A stretch of 64,000 nt of DNA from JAKRSE01 sp943369295. GTDB taxonomy: Bacteria > Armatimonadota > Fimbriimonadia > Fimbriimonadales > Fimbriimonadaceae. The translations under genes were made by a program, and so were the position numbers. How positions within the stretch are numbered: the first letter of the stretch is position 1; each line of letters begins with the position of its first letter. Below, piece by piece: positions 1 to 8,604 of this stretch. The notes below the pieces were generated by a model, which ran no database searches, was not told the DNA's origin, and saw nothing but the letters and a program-made list of their open reading frames with translations. The stretch lies in assembly GCA_943369295.1 (NCBI GenBank), contig CALRMU020000002.1, positions 62,001 through 126,000 of the forward strand. Reading direction: 5' to 3'.

Positions 1-197
1 TCGCCGAAGGTGTGGCGGGCTTTGAGAATGGCATTGACTTCCATTTCGTTCATATCCTGCCCCTTAGGAAAGAACTGGACCAAGTAACGAAGGGCGGCGA
101 TCTGGTCTGCCCTGCGTTTTCTAGAGGGCCAAGCCGTCAGGCGGCCCTCTTCATCGATAAACCTTTCAAGCTGAGGCGGCGCTGTTACACGGTGCAC
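1..197 (-). CDS. DUF2087 domain protein, 3' part cut by window start
   Basis: The reverse strand reads without a stop to the window edge and encodes GRLTAWPSRKRRADQ, then LRYLVQFFPKGQ, then MEVNAILKARHTFG. This is the DUF2087 pattern: a basic linker, a helix, and the EVN-x-IL-x-HTFGD motif. The function of the domain is not known; it is usually small and sometimes sits beside DNA-binding domains. The likely start is a GTG at 197. It overlaps the stop of the upstream isomerase-like gene by 13 bases and has a purine-rich AAGGCGG upstream, so the two are probably co-transcribed. The start is uncertain and the C-terminus lies outside the window. Confidence 0.62.
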   Translation of the reverse strand, partial: MHRVTAPPQLERFIDEEGRLTAWPSRKRRADQIAALRYLVQFFPKGQDMNEMEVNAILKARHTFG

Positions 198-1051
198 AGC
201 TCGACCGCCTTTTGAAGGGAGGCCATAGGGTCTTTGCGTGGAATGAATTCGTGGGCAAGGTAGCCGGTGAACTTCATATCGGCAATTGCCTTGGCAATGC
301 GGGGGTAGTAAAGCTCCTGAGTTTCGTCAATCTCTGCTCGGCCGGGGTTGCCGCCCGTGTGGTAGTGGCTGATGTAATCCTTGTGCTTTTCGATGGTGCG
401 AATCACATCGCCTTCCATGATCTGCATGTGATAGATATCGTAGAGCAGCTTGAACCGCTCTGACCCCACTTCCTTGCAGAGCGAGACGCCCCACTCGGTG
501 CGGTCGCACTGATAGTCGCCGTGGTCAACCCTGGAATTCAAGAGTTCCATGATGAGGGTGACGCCCAGTTTCTCCGCCAAAGGAGTGATCTTCTTAAGTC
601 CGATCGCGCAGTTCTTGATGCCTTCGGCTTCGCTGATTCCGGCTCTGTTGCCAGAAAAGACGATCATTTGGGGGATTCCGGCGGCGGCAACCTTGGGCAG
701 CATTTCTTCTGCACCTTTAATCAGCTTGTCGTGGTTTTCAATGCGGTTCCAGCCGACTGTGATGCCTCCTGGGCCGTTGGCGGTGCTGCAGTTGAGGCCG
801 ATCTTTTTGACCACGGCCCACTCATCTTCGTTCAGAAGATCGATGGCGGTGATTCCCATGGCCTTGGCTTTGGTGGCCAAATCTTCCAGCTTCATGTTGC
901 CGTAGCACCAGCGGCAGACCGACTGCTTAAGCCTTCCTGCTTTGGGTGTGGCTTGGGTGGATTCACCGGCGGCGGATGCTGCTCCGGGAACAGTGAGAGC
1001 GGCGGCTCCGACGGCGGCCATGCCCAAGACTTCGCGGCGGGAAAGACTCAT
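185..1051 (-). CDS. Tat-exported sugar isomerase/hydroxypyruvate isomerase-like TIM-barrel protein
   Basis: A 288-residue protein with a twin-arginine signal (SRREVLG at 4-10, then an Ala-rich stretch ending near residue 28), so it is probably exported folded. The remainder is a xylose-isomerase-like TIM barrel closest in pattern to the hydroxypyruvate isomerase family. Candidate metal and catalytic residues are E169 (MELLNSR), D205 (LYDIYHMQ), H231 (HYHTGGNPGR) and E268 (AHEF), in the usual order. Family members isomerise small 2-keto/aldehyde sugars or related compounds; the substrate here cannot be told. It is first in a probable operon with the DUF2087 gene. No Shine-Dalgarno is visible; a TAAGAT hexamer sits 6 nt before the ATG. 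Confidence 0.88.
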   Translation of the reverse strand: MSLSRREVLGMAAVGAAALTVPGAASAAGESTQATPKAGRLKQSVCRWCYGNMKLEDLATKAKAMGITAIDLLNEDEWAVVKKIGLNCSTANGPGGITVGWNRIENHDKLIKGAEEMLPKVAAAGIPQMIVFSGNRAGISEAEGIKNCAIGLKKITPLAEKLGVTLIMELLNSRVDHGDYQCDRTEWGVSLCKEVGSERFKLLYDIYHMQIMEGDVIRTIEKHKDYISHYHTGGNPGRAEIDETQELYYPRIAKAIADMKFTGYLAHEFIPRKDPMASLQKAVELCTV

Positions 1052-1057
1052 GCCTCT

Positions 1058-1063
1058 ATCTTA
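1058..1063 (-). promoter_or_regulatory. -10-like TAAGAT, 6 nt before start at 1051
   Basis: The hexamer TAAGAT on the minus strand ends 6 nt before the ATG of the isomerase-like gene. With a typical -10 to start-site distance the transcript would begin at or next to the ATG, so translation would be leaderless. Confidence 0.5.
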
Positions 1064-1098
1064 GCGGATTTGAGCTTCTGTTAACGTGATCAGTCTCT

Positions 1099-1545
1099 TC
1101 AATTCTTTCTCATTGTAGGCAGTGAAAATCCACCCTCCATAGAGGCTTTGCTCGTCTCAAAAATCCAGTCCTCAATCGCCGATTCTGGAAAAGAGACATC
1201 CGAACCAAGCTTGAGGCCGGGCAGATCGACGGGTTCGTTGGCCAACTTTCCCTGCCACGGTGCATCTGGTGAACCTGGCACCAGGCTCTCTACCCAAATG
1301 TGCTCGAACTCATCCACGGCTGCTGTCGGCAGAGCCGCCTTGACTGAGGAATAGGATTCAGGGTTCTGTTCCATGAGTCGGCGGAACCGATCGAGTGAAG
1401 CCTGAGCCTGCAGCTTGGCTTGGGCCACTTCGAAATCGTTGGGTTCGATCAGGGCAATGTTCTTCCGCTGATTCCACGCCCTGCTGCTGATGATGAGGTA
1501 GACAACGACCGAGGCGATAGCGGCTATGGCAGCGAAAATTTCCAT
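1099..1545 (-). CDS. Membrane-anchored DUF2314 protein
   Basis: A 148-residue protein with one N-terminal membrane segment (about residues 4-21) followed by a soluble domain. The C-terminal half carries the DUF2314 pattern: EHIWVE, then GKLANEP, then LKLGSDVSFPES and IEDWIF, ending in GGFSL. DUF2314 is a small domain of unknown function, sometimes found with ankyrin repeats or polymorphic immunity proteins. A membrane-tethered copy standing alone gives no clear role. It is not tightly linked to either neighbour. Confidence 0.75.
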   Translation of the reverse strand: MEIFAAIAAIASVVVYLIISSRAWNQRKNIALIEPNDFEVAQAKLQAQASLDRFRRLMEQNPESYSSVKAALPTAAVDEFEHIWVESLVPGSPDAPWQGKLANEPVDLPGLKLGSDVSFPESAIEDWIFETSKASMEGGFSLPTMRKN

Positions 1546-1625
1546 GACGACCTGTAAAACCGACGGCTAGTTTAGCAAGCAGGCTGCCATAAGTTTGTAG
1601 ATAGGCTGCCGTCAGCTATTATGCA

Positions 1626-2066
1626 GTGGGGCTTGGCCTGATGCTGCCTATTGATCGCTGGAAGTACGGTAAGAGCCTGCTAGGTAAAGAACCAGGCTGC
1701 GTGATGATCTTTGCCATTGCCTCATTCTTGCTTGGATTGCTCGGCCTGTACACTTGGAGTTGGCATCGAGCTTCTGAGGCAAAAGCTCCCAGCCTCATTC
1801 GAGAAGTGATTCGGGAGCATAACGTTAAGCGTCCTCCTGACTTTGAACCCAAGGGTGCTGCTCAACGCGGTGCAGAAAGATTGGCCCTTCGCGCCACAAG
1901 TGGCGAAGAGATTGTCAGCTTCAACATGGGGCGCCCTTGGACCAGATTCAACGGCTACACCATGATGCGGTTAGATCTGAATCTAAAATCTGGAAAGAAG
2001 AAGAGACTCTGGATAGGATTGTGGGGGAGGATGATGGGTGACATCTCGACTCTAGATGAACCCTAG
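1626..2066 (+). CDS. Small membrane-anchored protein of unknown function
   Basis: An ORF of up to 146 codons. A hydrophobic stretch (IFAIASFLLGLLGLYTW, residues 28-44 of the long form) is followed by a basic soluble part with no recognised motif. The start is unclear. The long form begins with GTG at 1626; a GTG-ATG pair at 1701 would make the hydrophobic stretch a normal N-terminal anchor and is perhaps more natural. The ORF ends just before a GC-rich hairpin. Coding potential is moderate and I do not recognise a family. Confidence 0.5.
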   Translation: MGLGLMLPIDRWKYGKSLLGKEPGCVMIFAIASFLLGLLGLYTWSWHRASEAKAPSLIREVIREHNVKRPPDFEPKGAAQRGAERLALRATSGEEIVSFNMGRPWTRFNGYTMMRLDLNLKSGKKKRLWIGLWGRMMGDISTLDEP

Positions 2067-2067
2067 G

Positions 2068-2088
2068 CTTCCGGGTATTTCCCGGAAG
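2068..2088 (+). terminator. Hairpin after the 1626-2066 gene
   Basis: CTTCCGGG and CCCGGAAG form a perfect 8-bp stem with a 5-nt loop directly after the stop codon. There is no clear T-run, so it is only a possible terminator. Confidence 0.4.
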
Positions 2089-2461
2089 AGCTTCGCCAAC
2101 TTCTGGCTTCAGCTTCAGAGCCTAGTTATTGCCAATCGGGCTTCGAGCCGCTTTTGTGAACGAGCGCAATGAGGGCCGAACCCAGCCGGCCTCTTCAGGC
2201 AGTTTTGGCTATGGCCTGGCGCACTGCTAACGGTCCAGAAATTTAACCATACGGTTGAAAACTGCAGCATCTGCGTACTCGACGACTCAGCCAAATGGTT
2301 AAGAACCTACTGCCAGGCTTGGGGAAGGTATCAGCTTGGCTGTGTCTCAAGAGTGGAAGGGTTAAAGGGAGTCCTTTCTGCCCGAGGATGGCTCTGGTAG
2401 ATTCTAGCGTCACTCCGTTCCCTGCTGAACCTCTCAGCCTGCCCTTTTCTCGATCAAAACC
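2089..2461. other. Intergenic stretch before prfC
   Basis: About 370 bases with no convincing gene. An ORF on the minus strand (2243-2596) overlaps the real start of prfC and has no family features. I see no clear -10/-35 pair, tRNA or riboswitch, although the stretch must hold the prfC promoter. Confidence 0.4.
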
Positions 2462-4075
2462 GTGAGCCAGCCTGCCCCTGCCCTTGTTACAGAAGCCGCA
2501 AAAAAGCGGCGAACTTTCGCGATCATCTCTCACCCGGATGCTGGCAAAACAACCCTGACCGAAAAGCTGCTGCTCTACGGAGGTGCTATTCAACAAGCAG
2601 GATCAGTTAAGGCAAAAGCGAGCCACAGAAAGGCAACCTCAGACTGGATGGAGCTGGAGAAGCAGAGAGGAATTTCTGTTACTTCAACTGTTCTGCAGTT
2701 TCCTTACCAGGGTCACATCATCAATCTGCTCGATACCCCTGGTCACAACGACTTTAGTGCTGACACTTATCGAACCCTGACGGCAGCTGATAGCGCCGTG
2801 ATGCTGGTCGATAACGCCAAAGGTGTAGAAACTCAAACTCGCAAGCTTTTTGCTGTCTGTCGTCGAAGAGGAATCCCCATCTTTACTTTCGTTAACAAGA
2901 TGGACCATGACGGCATGGGGCCCCTTGCGATCATGGAGGATATCGAGGAAGCTCTCGGCATTCGAAGCGTCCCTATGAACTGGCCTATTGGTCAGGGAGT
3001 TGACTTTACCGGCGTCTACGATCGATCCACAAAGCTGATTCATCTTTACGAAAGAACAGCGAGAGGTGCGACCAAAGCTGGCTTAAGCACAATCTCGATT
3101 GATGATCCTGAAGCCAAAGATATTGTTGGGGAAAAGCTCTTTAACACTTTGATTGAAGATATCGAGCTTCTTGATGTCGCTGCTGACCCCTTTGATGCCG
3201 ATAGGGTTCAGTCAGGTGAATTGACTCCTATCTTCTTTGGCAGCGCTCTTACCAACTTTGGTGTCGAGCCCTTTTTGCAGACTTTTATCCAGATGGCGCC
3301 AAAGCCAGCGGCAAGAAAGACTGAGACCAAAGAAGTCATTCCGGAAGATAAGTTCTCTGCCTTTGTCTTTAAGATTCAGGCAAACATGAACCCTGAGCAC
3401 AGGGACAGAATCGCCTTCCTCAGAATCGTCAGTGGTGAGTTTGAAAAAGACATGGATGTGATCCATGTTCAGTCTGGCAAGACTCTGAAGGTTTCACGTC
3501 CTCAGAGGGTTTTTGCTCAAGAAAGAGAGATCATTGAGGAAGCTTTTGCCGGCGATATCATAGGGATTCCGAACCCAGGGTTCCTGCGGTTAGGCGATAC
3601 CTTGGCGCTGGATTCCTCCTTCAAGTTTGATGAAGTCCCTGGCTTTACGCCAGAAATTTTCGCGAGCATTTCCTCAATGGATGCCTCGAGATTCAAGCAC
3701 TTTGACAAGGGAGTTCATCAGCTTTCTGAAGAAGGCTTGATTGACCTTTTCGAAGATCCTGATGGCTACCAAAAGCAGTATATTTTTGGTGCAGTCGGTG
3801 TTCTTCAGTTCGATGTTGTCAAGTTTAGGCTTGCCACTGAATACGGAGTCAAGACTCAGATGATGCCTCTTTCTCAGAGTCTTATCGCTTGGGTTGAAGG
3901 CGATGTCAAGGAACTGGATTCTTTCTATCTTGGTTCGGACATTAGAAAGCTCTTGGACGCCCAAGGCAGAACAGTTCTACTCTTTAACTCTCAGTTCCAG
4001 ATGAACCACATGGCAGGAAGGGCAAAAAACTTTAAGCTTCTGAATGAGCCCGGTGGCGCACCGATTGGTCAATAG
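2462..4075 (+). CDS. prfC: Peptide chain release factor 3 (RF3)
   Basis: A 537-residue translational GTPase that recycles RF1/RF2 from the ribosome after termination. G1 is SHPDAGKTTLTEKLL, G2 lies around RGISVTSTVLQF, G3 is DTPGHNDFS and G4 is FVNKMDHDG, all in RF3 form. The KAKASHRKATSDWMELEKQ switch-I region and the C-terminal stretch with MNHMAGRAKNFKLL are also typical of RF3 rather than EF-G. Length matches the family (about 525-540). The start is GTG at 2462, the first codon that gives the usual short N-terminus before KKRRTFAIISHP. It lies just upstream of a small unknown gene on the same strand (gap 15 nt). Confidence 0.96.
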   Translation: MSQPAPALVTEAAKKRRTFAIISHPDAGKTTLTEKLLLYGGAIQQAGSVKAKASHRKATSDWMELEKQRGISVTSTVLQFPYQGHIINLLDTPGHNDFSADTYRTLTAADSAVMLVDNAKGVETQTRKLFAVCRRRGIPIFTFVNKMDHDGMGPLAIMEDIEEALGIRSVPMNWPIGQGVDFTGVYDRSTKLIHLYERTARGATKAGLSTISIDDPEAKDIVGEKLFNTLIEDIELLDVAADPFDADRVQSGELTPIFFGSALTNFGVEPFLQTFIQMAPKPAARKTETKEVIPEDKFSAFVFKIQANMNPEHRDRIAFLRIVSGEFEKDMDVIHVQSGKTLKVSRPQRVFAQEREIIEEAFAGDIIGIPNPGFLRLGDTLALDSSFKFDEVPGFTPEIFASISSMDASRFKHFDKGVHQLSEEGLIDLFEDPDGYQKQYIFGAVGVLQFDVVKFRLATEYGVKTQMMPLSQSLIAWVEGDVKELDSFYLGSDIRKLLDAQGRTVLLFNSQFQMNHMAGRAKNFKLLNEPGGAPIGQ

Positions 4076-4090
4076 GGTACACGCTCCGGG

Positions 4091-4408
4091 ATGAAATCTC
4101 GGATCATGTATGTCGAATGCAAATCGGGAGAACTAAACGGCTGGGGAAGAATTGGCCGTGTTGGCTTTTCTAAGACTGGGCGGACCCTCTTCTATCAGGG
4201 CAGGTCTTTCCAAAGCCTTAAGGGGGGTTACAAAGCCAACTTTTACGATCTGGAAACAGGCGAGCACTATTGGATAAGCGGCCCCAAGAAGTCCGGCGGC
4301 GACAGGCTCTACGGCGCTCCTGGCGTGGAGATTGACGAGGAGGTGAGGCAGGAATACTGGACTTCAATTCGCGGCGAACCCAGCAAAATTTCTCGGTCGA
4401 CGACTTAA
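4091..4408 (+). CDS. Small conserved protein of unknown function
   Basis: A 105-residue soluble protein starting MKSRIMYVE. It contains ARIGRV-like GRIGRVGFSKTGRTLFYQG, then FQSLKGGYKANFYDLETGE and YWISGPKKSGGDRLYG. I recognise this as a widespread small family whose members are often labelled 1-deoxy-D-xylulose-5-phosphate synthase in databases. That label cannot be right at this size, and nothing here looks like thiamine-dependent synthase. It follows prfC by 15 nt and may be co-transcribed with it. Confidence 0.8.
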   Translation: MKSRIMYVECKSGELNGWGRIGRVGFSKTGRTLFYQGRSFQSLKGGYKANFYDLETGEHYWISGPKKSGGDRLYGAPGVEIDEEVRQEYWTSIRGEPSKISRSTT

Positions 4409-4427
4409 AGTGGCCCCTTAAAACAAA

Positions 4428-4461
4428 AGTATTGAAGGGAGCATGTGCACCCTTCAATACT
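4428..4461. terminator. Perfect inverted repeat between convergent genes
   Basis: AGTATTGAAGGG (4428-4439) pairs perfectly with CCCTTCAATACT (4450-4461) across a 10-nt loop. It lies between two genes pointing at each other, so it could stop transcription from both sides. There is no long T-run on either strand. Confidence 0.6.
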
Positions 4462-4488
4462 CAACCCAATCTCTTTGTGCAGCCGGAA

Positions 4489-4941
4489 TCAGCTCTTCGT
4501 TTCAGCTGCCTTTGCTTCGGCAGCTTTATCCTTAGCCACCAAGGCACGCAGGCTGTTTCTTTGACTATTGTTCAGAATCTTAGCAAGCTCAACGTAGTAG
4601 CGGCTGTGGGCCTGTCTTACTTTTGCGGAATGCGCACAGGCAGGGCAGGGCTCGCCAGGAGCATGAGAGTGAGGAATGTTCTTGCCTTCAACTTCCAGCT
4701 TGGCAAACTCCTTTTTCGCACTTGAGTTCAGCTTGGCGACTCGGCTCTGCTGATTCTTGGTCAGCTTGAGCTTAGTCTCGTACTTCTCAGGCAGAGGAGC
4801 GACGTCCAGGCCGAGGCTTTCTTTCTTCGCTTCAACCTTGGCAGCAGGAGCCGAATTTGCTTTCTGAGCCGTGGCTAGGTTGGCAAAACCAAGGACAGAA
4901 ACAAGCATAAGGGCGCAAAGACCGACTTTGATGTGCCTCAT
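4489..4941 (-). CDS. Secreted Spy/CpxP-like helical protein with a His/Cys insert
   Basis: A 150-residue protein with a signal peptide (cleavage likely after ATA in NLATAQ, about residue 25). The mature part is charged and helical: LKLTKNQQSRVAKLNSSAKK, later LAKILNNSQRNSLRAL. This resembles the helical-hairpin pattern of Spy/CpxP periplasmic proteins (LT..Q....L). In the middle is a distinctive insert, IPHSHAPGEPCPACAHSAK, with three His and two Cys in CPAC arrangement, which looks like a metal or redox site. The assignment to Spy/CpxP is by pattern only. Confidence 0.7.
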   Translation of the reverse strand: MRHIKVGLCALMLVSVLGFANLATAQKANSAPAAKVEAKKESLGLDVAPLPEKYETKLKLTKNQQSRVAKLNSSAKKEFAKLEVEGKNIPHSHAPGEPCPACAHSAKVRQAHSRYYVELAKILNNSQRNSLRALVAKDKAAEAKAAETKS

Positions 4942-4982
4942 ATTGCAACAAAGTTTACCTTTGCCGATTTCTGTAGGAAGAC

Positions 4983-6350
4983 TTAACTTTTGCCAATTTC
5001 TTGTCTTGAAGCTCCAATCAGGATGAGAATCCAGACCGCCAAGGGCCAGGCATCCACAATTCGAGGAGGGTTTGGCTGCACCTGTTCGCCAAGAGAAGGA
5101 ATCTGATCGAAGTCTCGCGGGGTCATTTTCTGCCCTTTCAATGTCATTGGCAGAAAGTGGGCTGACCGTTTAGATTCTTCAGTCGAGAGGTGCTTTTCAA
5201 AGGTGCGGAAGGATGAAGCGTCTTTGCCTCCAATCCTTACCAAGTACTGGTTTAAAGCCACGGCGGGGTTAAAGACTCCGGCAAGGTTCATGGCTTCATC
5301 TCGACTCTGAGCTGCTTTTGAAATGAGCTGCATTTGAGGGCGGACTTCTTTGAGAGCGAGATATTCCTTGGCCAAGTATCCAGCGGCAAAGCTGTTTTCT
5401 TCAGTTCGTTCAAGGCCATATTGGGCTAGGAACTCCTCAACTTGTGCAGCTTCAGGCTCCTCATGCTCCCTCACAGCTCGATAGGCAAGCAGAGCTTCGA
5501 GGCGAGAAGGACTAGGAATGCGGCTGGTAAAGGCTGCGTTGAATCCGGTGGGCAGCAGAATGACTAAGGCAAGCCAGGCCGAGATGAGGGCGACCAGGTT
5601 CCAGCCCGATGGCCTTTCGAGTGTGTTGATGTAGAAGGCTGCCGCGAACCAAAAGGCCAAGTAGGCCGTGACGGCAGCGATCCAATTCAAGGCGGGTCCA
5701 AGGGGAATTGAGCCAAGCGTAAACAGCACGCCGAGGAAAAAGGCAAGGGCTGTTGCCGCCACAACAAGCAGGAATCTGAGCAGCGTGCGGCCAAGCAGCA
5801 AAGACCAAACATTGGAATGTCCTGACTGGAGGAGAGGCAGCATCCCCGTTTCTTTCTCTGATGAATAGAGCCTGAACATCAGGGCGATAACGGCCAAAGG
5901 CAGCAGAGTTACTGAAGCAAAAACAAGGTCGAATCGGCCAGTTGCCAGGGCCAAGGGGCTGGATATCTCGTCGTGAGTCCAGGTCGGATCCATGGGGTCG
6001 CCTAGCCGGACCAGGCTCGGCCTGACATCAGATTCTCCTACTGCCGTGATGGCCAAAGGGGCTTCTGATTTGAGGATGTAGGGGTTTGTAAAGTAGGCCA
6101 GCACACCAGGAAAAATAGGGTTGGGGCTGGCTGTAATCGTTTCACCCTGCTCGGCTCTTTTCAGAACATCAAGCTGCTCTTGACTCTGCTTTTTGACCAA
6201 AGACTGCGCTTCGTTTGCTTTTCTGTGGAGGTCAGCTTGATCCTTGGCCCCGCTCCAAAAGGCGACCGAAATCACCAGGAAGATAAAGGCAATAACCCAG
6301 GGCACTTGAGGGTCTCGCCACAAGAGCTTTAGTTCGTGGCGCAGGTTCAT
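4983..6350 (-). CDS. ABC-2 type permease, DUF3526-like (second permease)
   Basis: A 455-residue membrane protein. The first membrane segment is at residues 17-33 (WVIAFIFLVISVAFW), followed by a large extracytoplasmic loop and then several segments from about residue 160 (FASVTLLPLAVIALMF), with a second large loop before the last segment. This is the ABC-2 permease pattern of the DUF3526 type. I start at ATG 6350 (MNLRHELKLLWRD): it overlaps the stop of the upstream permease as ATGA and fits the family N-terminus, whereas the longer reading frame would run 27 codons into the upstream gene. It is last of three genes in an exporter operon. Substrate unknown. Confidence 0.88.
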   Translation of the reverse strand: MNLRHELKLLWRDPQVPWVIAFIFLVISVAFWSGAKDQADLHRKANEAQSLVKKQSQEQLDVLKRAEQGETITASPNPIFPGVLAYFTNPYILKSEAPLAITAVGESDVRPSLVRLGDPMDPTWTHDEISSPLALATGRFDLVFASVTLLPLAVIALMFRLYSSEKETGMLPLLQSGHSNVWSLLLGRTLLRFLLVVAATALAFFLGVLFTLGSIPLGPALNWIAAVTAYLAFWFAAAFYINTLERPSGWNLVALISAWLALVILLPTGFNAAFTSRIPSPSRLEALLAYRAVREHEEPEAAQVEEFLAQYGLERTEENSFAAGYLAKEYLALKEVRPQMQLISKAAQSRDEAMNLAGVFNPAVALNQYLVRIGGKDASSFRTFEKHLSTEESKRSAHFLPMTLKGQKMTPRDFDQIPSLGEQVQPNPPRIVDAWPLAVWILILIGASRQEIGKS

Positions 6351-7750
6351 GGCTTGATTCTCACTGCCGAAGCCAAAGCTAGGAGACTGCTGATCAGGGC
6401 CCAGCCAACGAGCAGGCCAAGCATCGACCAAGATGACTTCAATGACCAGCTTAATTGTGGCGGGCTGTAACTAAACTCCGGCACGGTCTTCCAAAAATCT
6501 TCTCGGACTGTGTAGGTGTATTCCCCTGTCTTGGAATTGACCTTCATGTCGTTGTTCAGCTGTCGAACCAGATTCTGTCGGTAGATTTCAGCCGAATCAG
6601 AAAAGTGCTTGTGGTGGCTAAAGTCGGTTCCCGCCGCAGCCATGCTCCAATCTCGAATAGCGAGGTAGGGGGCTGCTGCCGCGATCTTTCTGACAAAACC
6701 CGCCTGAGCTTCCAGCTGGGCGGCCACCTTGTTGAACTCATTGGTGTAGAGCTCAGAGGTGAAGTCTTCGCTGGCCTGAAGGGCAATGGCGTCGAAGTTG
6801 ACCGGAAGGTCTTCGATGCGAGAGACCTTGTATTCAGCCAGGGTCTGTTTCAACAGAGCATCCCGCCTTTCATCTTGGGGGTTGTGGCCGTCGATTCCCT
6901 TCGTTTTCTGCTCGTAGATTCGGTCGGCGAAGGCTGCCTTAGATGGCAGTGGACTTTGGGCTGCGGCAAAATCGGAGACTGTTCTTGGCAGAATAAAGCA
7001 GGTGGCAATCCAGACCAAGATCATTGCCGAGAGAGCCACCTGGCTTTTGGGAGCTAGAGCAGAAGCAAAAAGGGTGAGGCTTGCGAAGGTGAGCAGATAC
7101 AAAAAGTAGCCCAGACTTAAAAACAGCAGTCTCGAAAGATCGGCAAAGCCGGAAGCCTGACCCAGAATCAGCCCTGAGATCAGAAGACTGGGCAGAAGCA
7201 GAAGGGCCAAGCCGAGCAGGCTTCCCAGAATTTTGCCTCCGACCAGGGTTATCGGTTTCACTCCACTGGATAGAAGCAGGCGGAGAATCCCTGCTTCACG
7301 ATCGGCCGCAAAGGATGAAAAGCAGAAAAGAATGATGATGAGGGGCGCGACGACCTGTAGAACGAAGCTGGGGGAAAGGTAGCCGAAGTGTCGGAGGGTG
7401 GTGGAATCGGTGGCGGGTCGATGAACAAAATCGTTGCGGAAGTGAGCTTCGACAAATAGGGCGCTGCCAAGGTAGGGCTCGATTCCGGGGTCAAGCCAGC
7501 TTACAGGACCGTTAGGTTTGATGATATAGGTGCCGAAATGGCTGGCGGCGTGAGGATCTTTATCCTTCTGGTTCTCCCATTCCTGTCTAAGATCTGCGCC
7601 TGCCTGCTTTCGAATCTTTTCCTTGGCTGATTGATCCTGCAGCCCTACCAAAACGCTGATAAAAATGAGGAGGGTAAGCAGGGTGCCAGCTGCCCAAAAG
7701 CGTCCATCGCGGACCATAGAGAGAATTTCTCTCCGAATAACCGTGATCAT
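6347..7750 (-). CDS. ABC-2 type permease, DUF3526-like (first permease)
   Basis: A 467-residue membrane protein beginning MITVIRREILSMVRDGRFW, followed by a membrane segment (LLTLLIFISVLVGL). A large loop comes next, then a cluster of segments from about residue 130 (VLQVVAPLIIILFCF, LLGLALLLLPSLLISGLIL, FYLLTFASLTLF), a second large loop, and a final segment near the C-terminus. Both ends overlap neighbouring genes by 4 bases (ATGA), so translation is coupled to the ATPase upstream and the second permease downstream. Two such permeases with one ATPase probably form one complex. Confidence 0.9.
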   Translation of the reverse strand: MITVIRREILSMVRDGRFWAAGTLLTLLIFISVLVGLQDQSAKEKIRKQAGADLRQEWENQKDKDPHAASHFGTYIIKPNGPVSWLDPGIEPYLGSALFVEAHFRNDFVHRPATDSTTLRHFGYLSPSFVLQVVAPLIIILFCFSSFAADREAGILRLLLSSGVKPITLVGGKILGSLLGLALLLLPSLLISGLILGQASGFADLSRLLFLSLGYFLYLLTFASLTLFASALAPKSQVALSAMILVWIATCFILPRTVSDFAAAQSPLPSKAAFADRIYEQKTKGIDGHNPQDERRDALLKQTLAEYKVSRIEDLPVNFDAIALQASEDFTSELYTNEFNKVAAQLEAQAGFVRKIAAAAPYLAIRDWSMAAAGTDFSHHKHFSDSAEIYRQNLVRQLNNDMKVNSKTGEYTYTVREDFWKTVPEFSYSPPQLSWSLKSSWSMLGLLVGWALISSLLALASAVRIKP

Positions 7751-8535
7751 TCGGGTCCCCTGGCACTCGGTTCGGCCGTCGCCAGTTCGGTCAGATATCG
7801 CTCCTCCAGCTCCCCGACGCTCAAATCTTTGGTGTGGAACATCTGCCTGACCTTGCCTCCAACCAAGATGAGAACTCGATTTGACATCTGCTTCGCGAGC
7901 AGAAGATCGTGAGTGGCGACGAGGGCACCCACCCCCTGCTGGGCAAGGTCGCTGACAAGGGTAGAGAATTCGGCCGCCGCATAGGGGTCCAAGCCAGATG
8001 TGGGTTCATCCAGCAGCATGGCTTGGGCGTTTTTGGCCAGGGCTAAAGCAACGCAGACCTTCTGTCTCATGCCTTTGCTGTAGGTTGAGCATCGACGGTC
8101 GAAGGCAGATTCCTGCAGTCCGGCTCGGGATAGAAGGGCTTGGAGCGATCCTTTATTGAGGCCCTTTACTCCACCAAGGCTAGCGAAGTATTCGAGGTTT
8201 TCTGTCCCTGTCAGGTTTCCATAAAGGCTGACCGATTCTGGGATGTAGGCTATCTTTCTTCTCGCCTCTAAAGGGTTCTCGTCGACACAGATTCCGCAGA
8301 CTTCCGCCCGACCTGAGGTGGGGCGTGTAAAGCCCATAAAAAGGTTGATTGTGGTGGTTTTGCCCGCCCCGTTTGGGCCAAGCACACTGAGAATCTCGCC
8401 CTTGGCGACTGAAAGGTTGAGGGCAGAGAGGGTGGTGGTTGACCCGTAGGTCATTGTCAGATCCACCGCCCTTAGGCAGGATTCGGCCTGGGAATCGAGC
8501 GAGGGGGGCGAGTCAGTCTGCGAAGGATGGCTCAC
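7747..8535 (-). CDS. ABC transporter ATP-binding protein
   Basis: A 262-residue nucleotide-binding subunit. Walker A is GPNGAGKTT, the signature is YSKGMRQKV (a variant of LSGGQ common in ABC-2 exporters), Walker B is AMLLDEPTSGLD, and the H-loop is ATHD. It is first of a three-gene operon with two ABC-2 permeases. Translation starts with GTG at 8535; a perfect TATAAT lies 11 nt upstream. The arrangement suggests an exporter or membrane-remodelling system rather than an importer, since there is no binding protein. The substrate cannot be inferred. Confidence 0.95.
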   Translation of the reverse strand: MSHPSQTDSPPSLDSQAESCLRAVDLTMTYGSTTTLSALNLSVAKGEILSVLGPNGAGKTTTINLFMGFTRPTSGRAEVCGICVDENPLEARRKIAYIPESVSLYGNLTGTENLEYFASLGGVKGLNKGSLQALLSRAGLQESAFDRRCSTYSKGMRQKVCVALALAKNAQAMLLDEPTSGLDPYAAAEFSTLVSDLAQQGVGALVATHDLLLAKQMSNRVLILVGGKVRQMFHTKDLSVGELEERYLTELATAEPSARGPE

Positions 8536-8546
8536 GGGTGAGGGCG

Positions 8547-8552
8547 ATTATA
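8547..8552 (-). promoter_or_regulatory. TATAAT before the ABC exporter operon
   Basis: A perfect -10 hexamer 11 nt upstream of the GTG start. The implied leader is only a few nucleotides long. Confidence 0.5.
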
Positions 8553-8604
8553 CATAGAGGGGCATCTGCAGCGTCCGCTAGCCTCGACTTGGAGACCCCG
8601 ATGA

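Noticed and set aside
2243..2596. 117-codon minus-strand gene before prfC
   Set aside because: It overlaps the conserved start of prfC on the other strand and has no recognisable domain.
4091..4408. 1-deoxy-D-xylulose-5-phosphate synthase
   Set aside because: This small family often carries that label in databases, but at 105 residues it cannot hold the synthase and shows no thiamine-binding motif.
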